Positions 54,746 to 63,950 are shown, counted from the stretch's first letter. The stretch: DNA of 64,000 nucleotides from Saccharothrix violaceirubra (GCF_014203755.1 NZ_JACHJS010000001.1:1178001-1242000); one strand, 5' to 3'. Numbers and translations: made by a program. The notes: generated by a model not told the origin, from the letters alone.

Positions 54746-55393
54746 TCAGACCCGGCGGTGTACGAAGCCGGTCCGGTACGCCCACACCACGGCCTGGGTG
54801 CGGTCGCGGACGTCGAGCTTCATCAACACGCTGCTGATGTGCGTCTTCACCGTCTCGACCGCGAGGTGCAGCTCACGGGCGATCTCCGCGTTGGAGCACC
54901 CGTCGGCCAACGCCCGCAGCACGTCGGCCTCACGTTCGGTCAGCCGGGTGGCCCGGTCGCGGTCGGGCTCGAATCGGGCCGCGTAACCCTCGAACAGCCG
55001 CCGGGTCACCGACGGGGACACCACGGCGTCGCCCGCCGCGACCGTCCGGATGCCCGCGATCAACTCCTCGGGCGTGGCGCGCTTGAGCAGGAAACCGTCC
55101 GCGCCCGCGGCGATCGCGTCGTCGACCACTTCGTCCAGGTCGAACGTCGTCAACACGAGCACGCGTGGTCGCGGGTCCGTACGCATCAGCTCGCGGGTCG
55201 CGGACACGCCGTCGCGCACGGGCATGCGGATGTCCATCACCACGACGTCCGGTCGCACGACCGCCGCCCGGTGCACCGCCTCGGCACCGTCGGCCGCCTC
55301 ACCGACGACCACGATGTCGGCCTCGGCGTCGAGCAGCGCCTTCAACCCGCCGCGCACCAGCGCGTCGTCGTCGGCCAGCAGCACCCGGATCAC
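54746..55393 (-). CDS. NarL/LuxR-family response regulator
   Basis: 215 aa. The receiver has 'RVLLADDDALVRGGLKALLD' and phospho-Asp in 'RPDVVVMDIRMPVRDGVSAT'. The LuxR helix-turn-helix reads 'LTEREADVLRALADGCSNAE' with 'VETVKTHISSVLMKLDVRDR'. It is coupled to the histidine kinase gene by a GTGA overlap and would act after phosphorylation by it. A likely target is the divergent DUF2306 gene beyond the kinase. Confidence 0.92.
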   Translation of the reverse strand: MIRVLLADDDALVRGGLKALLDAEADIVVVGEAADGAEAVHRAAVVRPDVVVMDIRMPVRDGVSATRELMRTDPRPRVLVLTTFDLDEVVDDAIAAGADGFLLKRATPEELIAGIRTVAAGDAVVSPSVTRRLFEGYAARFEPDRDRATRLTEREADVLRALADGCSNAEIARELHLAVETVKTHISSVLMKLDVRDRTQAVVWAYRTGFVHRRV

Positions 55394-56439
55394 GACGACA
55401 CCGGCAGGGTCGCGCGCACCCGGAACCCGCCCTCGACCGGACCGGCCTCGACCGTCCCGCCGACGAGCACGGCACGTTCGCGCATGTTGGCCAGACCCCG
55501 ACCCGGACCGGCGGTCAGGTTCCGGCCCTCGTTCACGACTTCGAGCACCACGTCGTCACCGACGCGCGCGAGGTCGATGTCGATCCGCCCGGTCGACGTG
55601 TGCCGCAACGCGTTGGTCAACGCCTCCTGCGCGATCCGGTGCAGCGCACGGCCGGTGTCCGGGCTCAGCGTCACCTCGTCGGTGTTCACGCGCAGGTCCC
55701 GGCCGGTCATCCGGACCCGGTCGACCAGCACGGAGAAGTCCGGCGGCGGCGCGTCCTGCAACACGCGCACCAGTCCGTCGAGTTCGCCGAGCGCGTCGCG
55801 GCCGACGTTCTCGATGTTCCCGAGCGCCTCCCGCGCGAACTCGGGGTTGTCCGCGAACACCCGTCGACCGACACCGGCCTGCATGACCATCACGTTGACG
55901 GCGTGGCCGAGCGAGTCGTGCAGTTCGCGCGCGAGTCGGGCACGTTCGCGCATCGTGCTCTCGCTCGCGGCACGGGCCTGTTCCGCCGCCGCGTACGCGC
56001 GCCGGCCGCGCACCGCCTCGCCCGCCGCCGCCGACACCAACAGGACCATGACCACGCTGAACAGCTCCGATGGGCCGACCGTGCCCCGGTCGAGCGCCGC
56101 GTAGCCGCCCACCGCGGCCACGGTCAGCACGGACGCGGTCACCCGGACCCACCACGTGCTGACCGTGAAGCAGGTGAACAGCGCGATCCACGCGGGCCAC
56201 TGCACGACCGTGACCGCGTACCCGGACGCGGTGCTGGCCACCACAAGCGCGTCGGCGACGGCCACCACGGCCAGGGGCGCGACCTGACGCCACAGCAGGC
56301 TCGTCGCGGACGCCACCGCGAACCCGAAACCGAGCGCGTCGGGCGGCCGGTACGCCGTTCCGGAGTCGACCAGCAGCGAGGCCACGGCCGACAGCACGAC
56401 GAGTGCGGCGGCCAGCCAGGCGTCCGAACGGGTGGGCAT
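55390..56439 (-). CDS. Sensor histidine kinase, HisKA_3 type
   Basis: 349 aa. Multiple membrane segments fill residues about 5-145. The H-box is 'ARLARELHDSLGHAVNVMVM' and the ATPase part has 'RIAQEALTNALRHTSTGRID' and 'GRGLANMRERAVLVGGTVEA'. There is no large extracellular sensor loop, so it may sense a membrane signal. I start at ATG 56439 ('MPTRSDAWL'); a TTG at 56475 is in frame with GGAGGT between, so the start is uncertain. Operon with the response regulator. Confidence 0.88.
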   Translation of the reverse strand: MPTRSDAWLAAALVVLSAVASLLVDSGTAYRPPDALGFGFAVASATSLLWRQVAPLAVVAVADALVVASTASGYAVTVVQWPAWIALFTCFTVSTWWVRVTASVLTVAAVGGYAALDRGTVGPSELFSVVMVLLVSAAAGEAVRGRRAYAAAEQARAASESTMRERARLARELHDSLGHAVNVMVMQAGVGRRVFADNPEFAREALGNIENVGRDALGELDGLVRVLQDAPPPDFSVLVDRVRMTGRDLRVNTDEVTLSPDTGRALHRIAQEALTNALRHTSTGRIDIDLARVGDDVVLEVVNEGRNLTAGPGRGLANMRERAVLVGGTVEAGPVEGGFRVRATLPVSS

Positions 56440-56591
56440 GGTCCATGGTGCACCGGCGACCTCCGGTGCGGTCAACGCTCGTGCGGGTGTTCCGCCTCCC
56501 TCTCCCGAGCCAGACGACCCACCGCGTCACGAGCGGCGACTTCGCGACGCGGGCTCCCTAGCGTTCCCGGCGAACCCAAGGGAGGAAGTCC

Positions 56592-57227
56592 ATGACGACG
56601 TACACGGTGACGAGACGCCGTTCGGTGGGCGTGTGGTGGTTGGCGTTGTCGGCCGCCGCGATCGCGGTGTACGCGCCGCTGCCGTACCTGACCGGGTCGC
56701 TCGAGCAGATCGCGTCGGACGGCACCGGGCTCGCGGAGCACTACCTGAAGCAGCCCGACTGGGTGCGCGTGGCGATGTACCTGCACATCGTGTTCAGCGG
56801 TGTCGCGCTGTTGCTGTCGCCGGCGCAGTTGTCGGCACGGATCCGCGCACGCGCGCCGGGCGTGCACCGGGTGGTGGGACGGATCACGCTCACGGCGATG
56901 GTCGTCGGCGGTCTGGGCGGACTGGCGCTGGCGCCGTACGGGTACGAGGGCGTGCCCGGTGCGCTCGGGTTCGGGCTGCTCGCGATCCTGTCGGTGGTGT
57001 TCCCGCTGCTGGGGTTGCGTGCCGTTCGCGCGGGGCGGATCGCGGAGCACCGGCGGTGGATGATCCGGGCGTTCGCGCTGATCTACGCGGGTGTGACGCT
57101 GCGGGTGTGGATGATCGTGCTGACCGCCGCCGGTCTGGAGTTCGACGAGGGGTACCCGCTGATGCCGTTCGGGTGCTGGGTGCCGAACCTGCTGGTCGCC
57201 GAACTGGTGCTGCGCCGGCGGGGCTAG
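56592..57227 (+). CDS. DUF2306 membrane protein
   Basis: 211 aa with about five membrane segments. 'YLHIVFSGVALLLSPAQLSA' and 'GVHRVVGRITLTAMVVGGLG' contain the His residues typical of DUF2306 (YozB-like), and 'RIAEHRRWMIRAFALIYAGV' adds the conserved HRRWM. The His pattern suggests haem or quinone interaction, unproven. ATG with GGGAGG upstream. Divergent from the two-component pair, which could regulate it. Confidence 0.85.
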   Translation: MTTYTVTRRRSVGVWWLALSAAAIAVYAPLPYLTGSLEQIASDGTGLAEHYLKQPDWVRVAMYLHIVFSGVALLLSPAQLSARIRARAPGVHRVVGRITLTAMVVGGLGGLALAPYGYEGVPGALGFGLLAILSVVFPLLGLRAVRAGRIAEHRRWMIRAFALIYAGVTLRVWMIVLTAAGLEFDEGYPLMPFGCWVPNLLVAELVLRRRG

Positions 57228-57252
57228 CCTCGGGCCCCGCCGGCGGGAAGTG

Positions 57253-57585
57253 CTATTCGCGGGACGCCTCGTGCTCACGCACGACCCGGGGCACGCCGGC
57301 GAGGTCCTCGTCGTTGCACAGCAGCTTCAGGTTGTAGTAGGGCGATCCCTTGGTGTCGTCGTAGTCGAGGTGCACGGCGATCACGTCGACCGGTTCGCCC
57401 AGCCAGTCCTGGGTCTGCCGCAGCCAGGAGGCGGCCCGTTCGAGGGCGGTGGGCAGGTCGTCGTCCCGGAACTCGACCGGCCGGTAGGGCACGCCTTGGA
57501 CCTGGTCGCGTTGGTGGGCGGGAAGGGGAAGGTCGACCGCGACCCCCGTGTCGTTCAGCTCGAGTTGGATCGTTTCCTCACTCAC
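57253..57585 (-). CDS. Hypothetical protein
   Basis: 110 aa from GTG 57585. The N-terminus 'EETIQLELNDTGVAVDLPLP' is followed by 'WLRQTQDWLGEPVDVIAVHL' and 'DYDDTKGSPYYNLKLLCNDE'. No signal peptide or membrane segment; no family recognised. A longer upstream frame runs antisense to the P450 and is not used. It is 56 bp downstream of the P450 gene and may share its transcript. Confidence 0.65.
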   Translation of the reverse strand: MSEETIQLELNDTGVAVDLPLPAHQRDQVQGVPYRPVEFRDDDLPTALERAASWLRQTQDWLGEPVDVIAVHLDYDDTKGSPYYNLKLLCNDEDLAGVPRVVREHEASRE

Positions 57586-57641
57586 CTCAGCAGGGTCTCC
57601 CAGTGCGGGCCGGGCGGCAAGCCCGCCGACTGCGTGAGGTG

Positions 57642-59168
57642 TCACGGCAGGACGGGCAGTTCGGCCAGGCCGCTGACGAGCACGCGCCGCCAGGCCAGGT
57701 CCTCGATCGGCCGCGCGGGACGCAGTCGGGGGAACCGGTTGATCAGCACGGACAGGGCCTCGCCGAGTTCGATCCGGGCGAGCTGCGCGCCGAGGCAGAA
57801 GTGGATGCCGACGCCCAACGCCAGGTGCGGGTTCGGCGCGCGGTCCAGGCGCACGGTGTCGGGGTCGGGAAACACGCGCGGGTCGCGGTTGGCGGCACCG
57901 ATCGACGCCATGACCCCCTCGCCCGCGCGGACCGTGACGCCGCCGAGTTCCACGTCCTGCTTCGCGATCCGGAGTTGGCCCACGTCGCTGAGCCTGGTCA
58001 CGCGCATGAGTTCTTCCACGGCCGACGGCAGGAGTCCCGGGTCGCGTACCAGCCGGTCCCACAGGGCGGGGTCGCGCAACAGGGTCGCGACGAAGCTGGT
58101 GATCTGGTTGGCCGACGTCTCGTGTCCGGCGACGAGGAGGTTCAACGCGAACGCGACCAGTTCGTCGTCGGTGAGCGCGGTGCGGCACAGCTCGTCGAGT
58201 AGGTCCCCGCCTGTGTCCTCGGCGTGGTCGTGGGCGCTGTCCCTGATGCCACCCGCGACCGCGGACTCCACTGCGTCAGTGTCCGCGACCGCAGTTCCGA
58301 CTGTGTCGGTGCCTGCGACCGCAGTTGTTACGGTGCCGGTGGCTGCGACCGTGTCGTCAGCCGCGACCCCGTCGGTGGCTGTGTTCCCGACCACGCCTGT
58401 GTCCGCATCCGCGACCGCGTCCGTGTCGGTGACCGCGTTCGTGACGGTGTTCGTGACCGCGTCCGTGTCGCCTCCTCTGGCCGTGACCGCGTCCGCGTCG
58501 TGGCTCGCTTTCGTCGCGGCGCCCGCGACGGCAACCGATCCGTGCGCACCGCGTCGGTACGCGATCCGTTTGCGCACCACCAGGTCGGTCATGTACCCGA
58601 CCAGCGACCCCATCGCGGACTCGACCCGGGCACGCTCCGACACCTCCATGCTGTACGCGAGTTCGGTCCACTCGCGGAACGCTTCGCGGTCGGCGTACGG
58701 CACGCCGAGCATCGAGCAGATGACCTGGATGGGCAGCGGCAACGCGAACAGCTGTCGCAGGTCCGCGCCCTGACCCGCGGCGGCGACGTCGTCGGCGAGA
58801 CGGCCCGCGAGTTCGCGTATGGCCGGCCGCAGTGCCTCCACGCGACGTGGCGCGAAGACGCCGGACACCAACCGTCGCAACCGCGTGTGCTCGGGCGGGT
58901 CCGTGGTCGGCAACGTGTTCGACAACGGGCGGGAGACCCCGGCACGCGGCGCGCCGTCGGCGACCACGGCGGCCCGCGAGAACCGGGGGTCGGACAAGAT
59001 CAGCCGCACGTGGTCGTACCGCGTGGCCAACCACACGTGCGATCCGGTCAACGTCCGCACCCGCACCACCGGCCGATCGGACTCCCTGATCGCGGCCCAG
59101 GTGGGGGAGGGGTCGAACGCGAACGCGTCGGCGAACGGGATGTCGAGAACCTGCCCGGCCTCGGTCAT
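57642..59168 (-). CDS. Cytochrome P450 with long repetitive insertion
   Basis: 508 aa, about 100 more than usual bacterial P450s. The I-helix oxygen motif 'LLVAGHETSANQ' is near 344-355, 'AVEELMRVTR' carries the ExxR, and the haem Cys loop is 'GVGIHFCLGAQLARIELGEA'. Residues about 203-319 are a low-complexity insertion of DTDAV, NTVTNAV and GTDTV-like repeats between 'YMTDLVVRKR' and 'GGDLLDELCRTAL', where ordinary P450s have a short loop. The reading frame is kept. Substrate unknown; no ferredoxin gene is adjacent. Confidence 0.9.
   Translation of the reverse strand: MTEAGQVLDIPFADAFAFDPSPTWAAIRESDRPVVRVRTLTGSHVWLATRYDHVRLILSDPRFSRAAVVADGAPRAGVSRPLSNTLPTTDPPEHTRLRRLVSGVFAPRRVEALRPAIRELAGRLADDVAAAGQGADLRQLFALPLPIQVICSMLGVPYADREAFREWTELAYSMEVSERARVESAMGSLVGYMTDLVVRKRIAYRRGAHGSVAVAGAATKASHDADAVTARGGDTDAVTNTVTNAVTDTDAVADADTGVVGNTATDGVAADDTVAATGTVTTAVAGTDTVGTAVADTDAVESAVAGGIRDSAHDHAEDTGGDLLDELCRTALTDDELVAFALNLLVAGHETSANQITSFVATLLRDPALWDRLVRDPGLLPSAVEELMRVTRLSDVGQLRIAKQDVELGGVTVRAGEGVMASIGAANRDPRVFPDPDTVRLDRAPNPHLALGVGIHFCLGAQLARIELGEALSVLINRFPRLRPARPIEDLAWRRVLVSGLAELPVLP
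58212..58562 (-). repeat. In-frame repeat tract inside the P450 gene
   Basis: GTGTCCGCGACCGC-, GTCGGTGCCTGCGACCGC- and GTGACCGCGTTCGTGACGG-like units of about 18-24 bp recur on the plus strand, densest in 58262-58500. Lengths keep the frame, giving Asp/Thr/Ala/Val repeats. Confidence 0.8.
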
Positions 59169-59273
59169 GCGCGAAACGCTACGAGGCGGTTCCGCCCGGC
59201 CGCGAGCGCCATTCGTGCCACGGGTCCGGAAACTCCCTCGCGTTCCCTCCGGTCAAGAGTGACCATTCCAGAC

Positions 59274-60194
59274 ATGTACGCCACCCGTTTCGCCACCCCG
59301 GACGACCTGGCCGGGCTCCCCGACCTGCTCGTCCGGCTGCAGGCCGATCCCGCGCACCACATCGGCTACCTGGGCGAGACCCTCGCGGACGTCGCCGGGC
59401 CGCTGACCCCGGACTGGCCCGCACGCACCGTGGTCGCGACCGACGACTCCGGTCGGGTCTGCGCCCTGCTCACCGTCGAGACCTCCGGCACCCGCGCCTT
59501 CGTCCACGGCCCGTTCGTCGACGTACCGGTCAACCACCCGGCCGGCAGCCGCATCTGGGACCAGACCGCCGACGCCCTCTACGCCCTGGCCGAGCCGCTG
59601 TTCGACGGCATCGCCGATCGCGAGGTGTTCGGCCACACCCGGCACCGCAACCTGGAGCAGTTCGCCGTCCGCCACGGGTTCGCCTCCGGCCGTGCCTGCG
59701 GGATCCACGTGCTCGACGGCGACGCGTTGCGGGACCTGATGCTGCGAGAGGCGGGCTGCCCGCGCACGGGGCCCGCCCGCGAAATGCGGGTCTTGCCGAC
59801 CGACCGGGCCGTGCACGAGGCCGTGGCCGTGTTGCACGAGAGGTGCTTCCCGAGCAGCTATCTCACCGGTGCGAAGCTCGTCGAGGACTCCGGGGAACGC
59901 ACCGTGGTCGTCGCGATGGACGGCGACGTCGTCCTCGGCTACGCGGCCGGCAAAGCCGAACCCGGCGAGTACTACATCGACTTCCTCGCGGTCGAGCCAG
60001 GCGTGCGCGGACAGGGCGTGGGCGCCGCGTTGGCCACCGAACTGGTCTGGAAACTCGCCGAACGCCACGGCGCCCGGCCGCAGGCCGCCGCCTCGATCCT
60101 CGTCGGCAACACCTCGTCGCAACGAATGTTCGACCGCCTCGGTTTTCGCTTGCACCTTGAACTTATTGCTTACCGATCGACTGCGGCCGGCTGA
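59274..60194 (+). CDS. Tandem GNAT acetyltransferase
   Basis: 306 aa with two GNAT-like halves. The N-terminal half ('ARTVVATDDSGRVCALLTVE') looks degenerate and lacks a clear acetyl-CoA loop; the C-terminal half has 'FLAVEPGVRGQGVGAALATE' with the Q/RxxGxG/A loop and 'NTSSQRMFDRLGFRLHLELI'. Substrate unknown. ATG 59274; no strong ribosome binding site. Divergent from the P450 gene. Confidence 0.85.
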   Translation: MYATRFATPDDLAGLPDLLVRLQADPAHHIGYLGETLADVAGPLTPDWPARTVVATDDSGRVCALLTVETSGTRAFVHGPFVDVPVNHPAGSRIWDQTADALYALAEPLFDGIADREVFGHTRHRNLEQFAVRHGFASGRACGIHVLDGDALRDLMLREAGCPRTGPAREMRVLPTDRAVHEAVAVLHERCFPSSYLTGAKLVEDSGERTVVVAMDGDVVLGYAAGKAEPGEYYIDFLAVEPGVRGQGVGAALATELVWKLAERHGARPQAAASILVGNTSSQRMFDRLGFRLHLELIAYRSTAAG

Positions 60195-60239
60195 ACCGCC
60201 GATTTATCCGTTACTGCAACAGGGTGTTCTCCGGCAAAA

Positions 60240-60258
60240 GCCGGAAACGGTTTCCGGC
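60240..60258 (+). terminator. Palindrome after the GNAT gene
   Basis: GCCGGAAAC-G-GTTTCCGGC, 9-bp perfect arms, followed by a second 7-bp stem GCCGCGC/GCGCGGC (60259-60265, 60278-60284). Probable terminator; the remaining 100 bp hold the protease promoter region. Confidence 0.55.
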
Positions 60259-60385
60259 GCCGCGCGACTACTCGGTTGCGCGGCGTAATCCGCTGTTATC
60301 CCGGATTTGCGGTCCCCGGAGACGGGGCCGTGGCGTCGTGCGCCGAAAAACCCTCAGGGCATGATTCGAGAAAGTAGGACTTCGA

Positions 60386-61633
60386 ATGAAGAGGGCTATT
60401 CGTGCGGTCGTCACCGGTGCTTCGGTGATCGCACTCGGATTCTCCGGCAACAGCATCGCCTCGGCCGCCCCGGACCGTTCCGTCGACCTGCCGGCGGACG
60501 TACTCGCGGCCATGCAACGCGACCTCGGCCTCACCGCCGAGCAGGCGAACACCCGCGCGGCGCAACAGGAGCAGGCCGACAAGATCGACGACGTGCTCAA
60601 GGCCAAGCTGGGCGCGTCCTTCGGCGGGGCCTGGTTCGACGCGAACCTGGGCAAGCTTGTCGTCGGTGTCACCGACGCCAAGCAGGCAGGCGCGGTCACC
60701 GCGGCGGGTGGCCAGGCCAAGGTCGTCAAGTACGCCGAGGCCAAGCTCGACCAGATCGTCAAGGGCCTCGACACCCAGTCCGGCCGGGTGGCCGGTTCGT
60801 CCCGCTCCACCAACGCCAAACCCGCGTCCGCCGCGGTCAAGGGCCTGGTGTCGTGGTCGGTCGACCCGACGACCAACCAGGTGGTCGTGACCGCACTCGA
60901 CGGCAACCGCGCCTCCAAGGCCGTGACCGGTCTGAAGAAGTACGGCGACGCCGTCCGCGTCGAGTACACGGCCGACGCCCCGCGGCCGACCGTGGACTTC
61001 CTCGACGGCGGCGACGACCTCAACTACCCGGCGGGCGGCTGTTCGGCCGGGTTCAACATGCGCAACAACGCCGGTCAGCGGTTCGTGCTGACCGCCGGCC
61101 ACTGCGGGTCGGCCGGGCAGGTCGTGCGGGGCCAGGGCAACGTCGTCATCGGCGTGGTGGCCGCGGCGTTCTTCCCGACCTGGGACGACGCCCTGATCTC
61201 CGTGACGAACACGGGCTACTGGATCCAGGGCCCGTGGGTCGACGTCAACCCGCCCAACGGCGGCATCATCACCGTGAGCGGCTACTCGAACTCGCCGGTC
61301 GGCACCGCGATCTGCAAGTCCGGTCGCACCACCAAGCTGACCTGCGGCGTGATCACGGCCAAGAGCCAGACCGTCACCTACTCCGGCGGCACGACCGTCT
61401 ACGACCTGGTCCGGCACAACGCGTGCGTCGAGCCGGGCGACTCGGGTGGCTCGAACTTCCGCAACACGGCCGTGCGCACCGCCGAGGGCGTGACCAGCGG
61501 CGCCCAGCTCTGGTGGGTCGGCGGCCAGTACCGCTGCGGTCAGGTCGTCGGCCAGCCGAACGTGGCCTGGTACTACCCGGCCGCGATCAGCATCCCCTAC
61601 TACAACGCCGTCTACGGCGCGTTCCTCTGGTGA
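60386..61633 (+). CDS. Secreted S1 serine protease with pro-domain (streptogrisin-like)
   Basis: 415-aa pre-pro-enzyme. Signal peptide to about residue 28 ('GASVIALGFSGNSIASA'). The alpha-lytic-type pro-domain spans about 30-200 ('AQQEQADKIDDVLKAKLGAS', 'AKVVKYAEAKLDQIVKGLD'). The protease domain shows the triad: His in 'VLTAGHCGSAGQ', Asp in 'PTWDDALISVT', Ser in 'VEPGDSGGSNF'. Cys pairs at 'GGCSAGFN/GHCG' and 'AICKSG/LTCG' fit disulfides. It is likely released as an extracellular chymotrypsin-like protease after self-processing. Confidence 0.93.
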   Translation: MKRAIRAVVTGASVIALGFSGNSIASAAPDRSVDLPADVLAAMQRDLGLTAEQANTRAAQQEQADKIDDVLKAKLGASFGGAWFDANLGKLVVGVTDAKQAGAVTAAGGQAKVVKYAEAKLDQIVKGLDTQSGRVAGSSRSTNAKPASAAVKGLVSWSVDPTTNQVVVTALDGNRASKAVTGLKKYGDAVRVEYTADAPRPTVDFLDGGDDLNYPAGGCSAGFNMRNNAGQRFVLTAGHCGSAGQVVRGQGNVVIGVVAAAFFPTWDDALISVTNTGYWIQGPWVDVNPPNGGIITVSGYSNSPVGTAICKSGRTTKLTCGVITAKSQTVTYSGGTTVYDLVRHNACVEPGDSGGSNFRNTAVRTAEGVTSGAQLWWVGGQYRCGQVVGQPNVAWYYPAAISIPYYNAVYGAFLW

Positions 61634-61691
61634 TCACCGCCTGAAGACCCGGTGGTCGGTCGGTCCGGGAGAGCCCGACCGGCCACCGACC

Positions 61692-61732
61692 GGGGGCGGG
61701 CGCGGTGGAACCGTTGGCGGGCGCCCGCCCCC
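61692..61732. terminator. Bidirectional terminator, protease/symporter junction
   Basis: Perfect 12-bp stem GGGGGCGGGCGC / GCGCCCGCCCCC with a 17-nt loop between convergent genes. No GGACACC-family unit at this junction. Confidence 0.75.
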
Positions 61733-61753
61733 ACCCGGGAGATGACGTCGGCG

Positions 61754-63244
61754 TCATGGTCCGTCGTGACGCCCCGAGGGCCTGCTGTCCCCGGTGCCCC
61801 GCAGGGACAGCAGGCCACCCACGACCAGGGTCACGACCACGCCCAGTGACGTGTACCAGGGGTAGGCCAGGGCCTTGCCGCCGAAGTCGACACCGAGGAT
61901 CACGAACGTCATGACCGCGACCGTGACCACGAACGCGACCAGCGCGTCCGCCCGGCGGGCCCGCCGAACCAGCAGCCCCAGCAGGAACGACCCGAGCAGA
62001 GCGCCGTACGTGAACCCCGAGATGGACAGGCCCTGTTCGACGATCGGATCGCCGCGGCGGGTCAGGGACGAGAACAGCCCCGCGCACACCACCAGCAGCA
62101 CCGCCCACACCACGGTCCAGATGCGGCCTTGGCGCAACACGTCCTGCTCGGTGGTCTCGCGTCGGGCGAACCTGCGGTACACGTCGGCGACGGTCGACGA
62201 CGCCATCGCGCCGAGCGACGAGCTCAACGCCGCCGCCAGGATGCCCGCCATCACGAAACCGGACAGCCCGGTCGGCATCTCCCGGACCACGAAGTGCGCG
62301 AACAGTTCGTCGTTGTTGTGCAACCCGAGGCCCGCGACCGGCGGGGCGCCCTTGTAGAACGCCCACAGCATCACGCCGATCAGCAGGAACAGCGCGAACT
62401 GGAGGAACACGACGACGCCGCTCCCGATCAACGCCCGGCGTGCCGACCGCACGTCCCGCGTGGCCATCAGCCGCTGGACCACCAACTGGTCGGCGCCGTG
62501 CGACGCCATCGACAGCACCGCGCCGCCGACCAACGCGGTGACCACGGCGTACGGGCTGGTCAGGGGATTGGCGGCGAAGTCGAGGACGCGGAACTTGCCG
62601 GCGTCGGACGCTGCGGTGAACCAGCCGTCGGGCAGCAGACCGCTCAACACCACGATCACGACCGCGGCGCCGAGCACGTACCAGAGCAGTTGGATCGCAT
62701 CGACCCACACGACCGCGCGCACCCCGCCCAGGAAGCTGTAGACGACCATCGCCGCGCCCAGGACCGCGACGATCACCCAGTACGACACGTCCACGCCGTA
62801 CGCGGCGAGGACCACCTTGACCGGGATCGCCGTGGCGAACAGCCGCAGCCCGTCCGCGAGCAGTCGCGTGATCAGGAACGTCACCGACGCGGTCGCCTGC
62901 ACGTCGGGCCCGAACCGTCGGCCGAGGAACCCGTACGCGGTGATCAGGTCCCCGGCCACGTAGCGGGGGAGCAACACGAACGACACCACGATCCGGCCGA
63001 GCAGGTACCCCACGGCCAGCGACAGGAACGTCATGGTGCCGCCGTACGCGACCGTTGGCACGCTCAGCACGGTCAACGTCGACGTCTCGGCCGACACCAC
63101 CGATACGCACACGACCCACCACGAGATGCGCCGCTCGCTGACGAAGTAGTCGGTGGCCGAGCGCTGTCGGCCGCCGATCAGCGCGCCGAGCAACGGCATG
63201 CCGATCAGGAACAGGGCGATGATCCCCAGGTCAAGTACGCGCAC
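61754..63244 (-). CDS. Sodium:solute symporter
   Basis: SSS-family membrane transporter, 496 aa, about 13 membrane segments. The N-terminus 'LGIIALFLIGMPLLGALIGG' is followed by 'RQRSATDYFVSERRISWW', the SSS 'ATDYF' motif; later 'AGILAAALSSSLGAMASSTV' resembles the Na+-binding S-rich segment. Substrate not deducible; the coupled AnmK-like gene suggests amino sugars of cell-wall origin. GTG start at 63244, 14 bp inside the end of the upstream gene. Confidence 0.9.
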   Translation of the reverse strand: MRVLDLGIIALFLIGMPLLGALIGGRQRSATDYFVSERRISWWVVCVSVVSAETSTLTVLSVPTVAYGGTMTFLSLAVGYLLGRIVVSFVLLPRYVAGDLITAYGFLGRRFGPDVQATASVTFLITRLLADGLRLFATAIPVKVVLAAYGVDVSYWVIVAVLGAAMVVYSFLGGVRAVVWVDAIQLLWYVLGAAVVIVVLSGLLPDGWFTAASDAGKFRVLDFAANPLTSPYAVVTALVGGAVLSMASHGADQLVVQRLMATRDVRSARRALIGSGVVVFLQFALFLLIGVMLWAFYKGAPPVAGLGLHNNDELFAHFVVREMPTGLSGFVMAGILAAALSSSLGAMASSTVADVYRRFARRETTEQDVLRQGRIWTVVWAVLLVVCAGLFSSLTRRGDPIVEQGLSISGFTYGALLGSFLLGLLVRRARRADALVAFVVTVAVMTFVILGVDFGGKALAYPWYTSLGVVVTLVVGGLLSLRGTGDSRPSGRHDGP

Positions 63245-63950
63245 GGTGTCCTCCGACTGACAGTCCGGTTGCGGTGGTCGCGGTGCGGGTCAGGAAGCCG
63301 TGCAGCGCGGCGGCGTACCCGCGCTTGTGCCCGGTAGGCACGCCGAATTCGTCGCTCATGCGCAACGGCACGTGCCGGGTCAACGCGCGGACGAGTGCGG
63401 GGTCGCGCATCCCGGAACCGGCCGCGATCACGATGTCGGCACCGGCACAGCCCTGTGCCGCGGTCCGGGCGGTGAACTCGACGAGCGTCGCGAACAGGTG
63501 CTCGGCCCGGACCACCAGTCCGTTCGTGACGCTGTCCAGGTACGCGCGGTCGTGTCCCCAGCGGTCGGCGAGCAGGCGTGCGAGCAGCGTGTCGTCGACG
63601 TGACCGCGTGAGGCGAACTCGCCGCGCAGGTCACCAGTGCGGCGACCGTTCGTCAACACGGACATGGCGACGTTCGCGAGAACGGTTCCCGTACCGGTGC
63701 TGTGTACGGAACACCGATCATGTGACACCCGCGTCACACGGACGAATTCGTCGACATCGAGCGCCACCGCGTTCGCGTGGCCCGACGCGCGCAGCCACAG
63801 CACGTCGAACGTGCACGGGACCGGGTCCGGCGCGCAGACCAGGTCGACGTCCGGTGCGCGCGGTCCGAGCGGGGTGAGCACGACGGTGCTCCCGTCCACC
63901 ACGAAGTCGCCGACCGCGACCGAACCCGGTGTCACCCCCATGACGCGCAC
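63231..63950 (-). CDS. AnmK-like protein with internal deletion, probable pseudoenzyme
   Basis: 239 aa, resembling anhydro-N-acetylmuramic acid kinase (usually about 370-390 aa) in both ends: N-terminal 'VRVMGVTPGSVAVGDFVVDG' against MRVIGLxSGTSxDGID, and C-terminal 'GSGMRDPALVRALTRHVPLR', 'MSDEFGVPTGHKRGYAAALH'. Missing or altered are the SGTSxDG substrate motif, the central region with HGQT, and FDTGPxN (here 'HSTGTGTVLANV'). Activity is therefore unlikely. I take GTG 63950; an in-frame TTG at 63986 adds 12 residues. It overlaps the symporter gene. Confidence 0.65.
   Translation of the reverse strand: MRVMGVTPGSVAVGDFVVDGSTVVLTPLGPRAPDVDLVCAPDPVPCTFDVLWLRASGHANAVALDVDEFVRVTRVSHDRCSVHSTGTGTVLANVAMSVLTNGRRTGDLRGEFASRGHVDDTLLARLLADRWGHDRAYLDSVTNGLVVRAEHLFATLVEFTARTAAQGCAGADIVIAAGSGMRDPALVRALTRHVPLRMSDEFGVPTGHKRGYAAALHGFLTRTATTATGLSVGGHRART

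Noticed and set aside
58224..59273. N-terminal extension of the tandem GNAT gene
   Set aside because: The upstream part of the frame is antisense to the P450 gene and shows no homology; ATG 59274 begins the GNAT fold.
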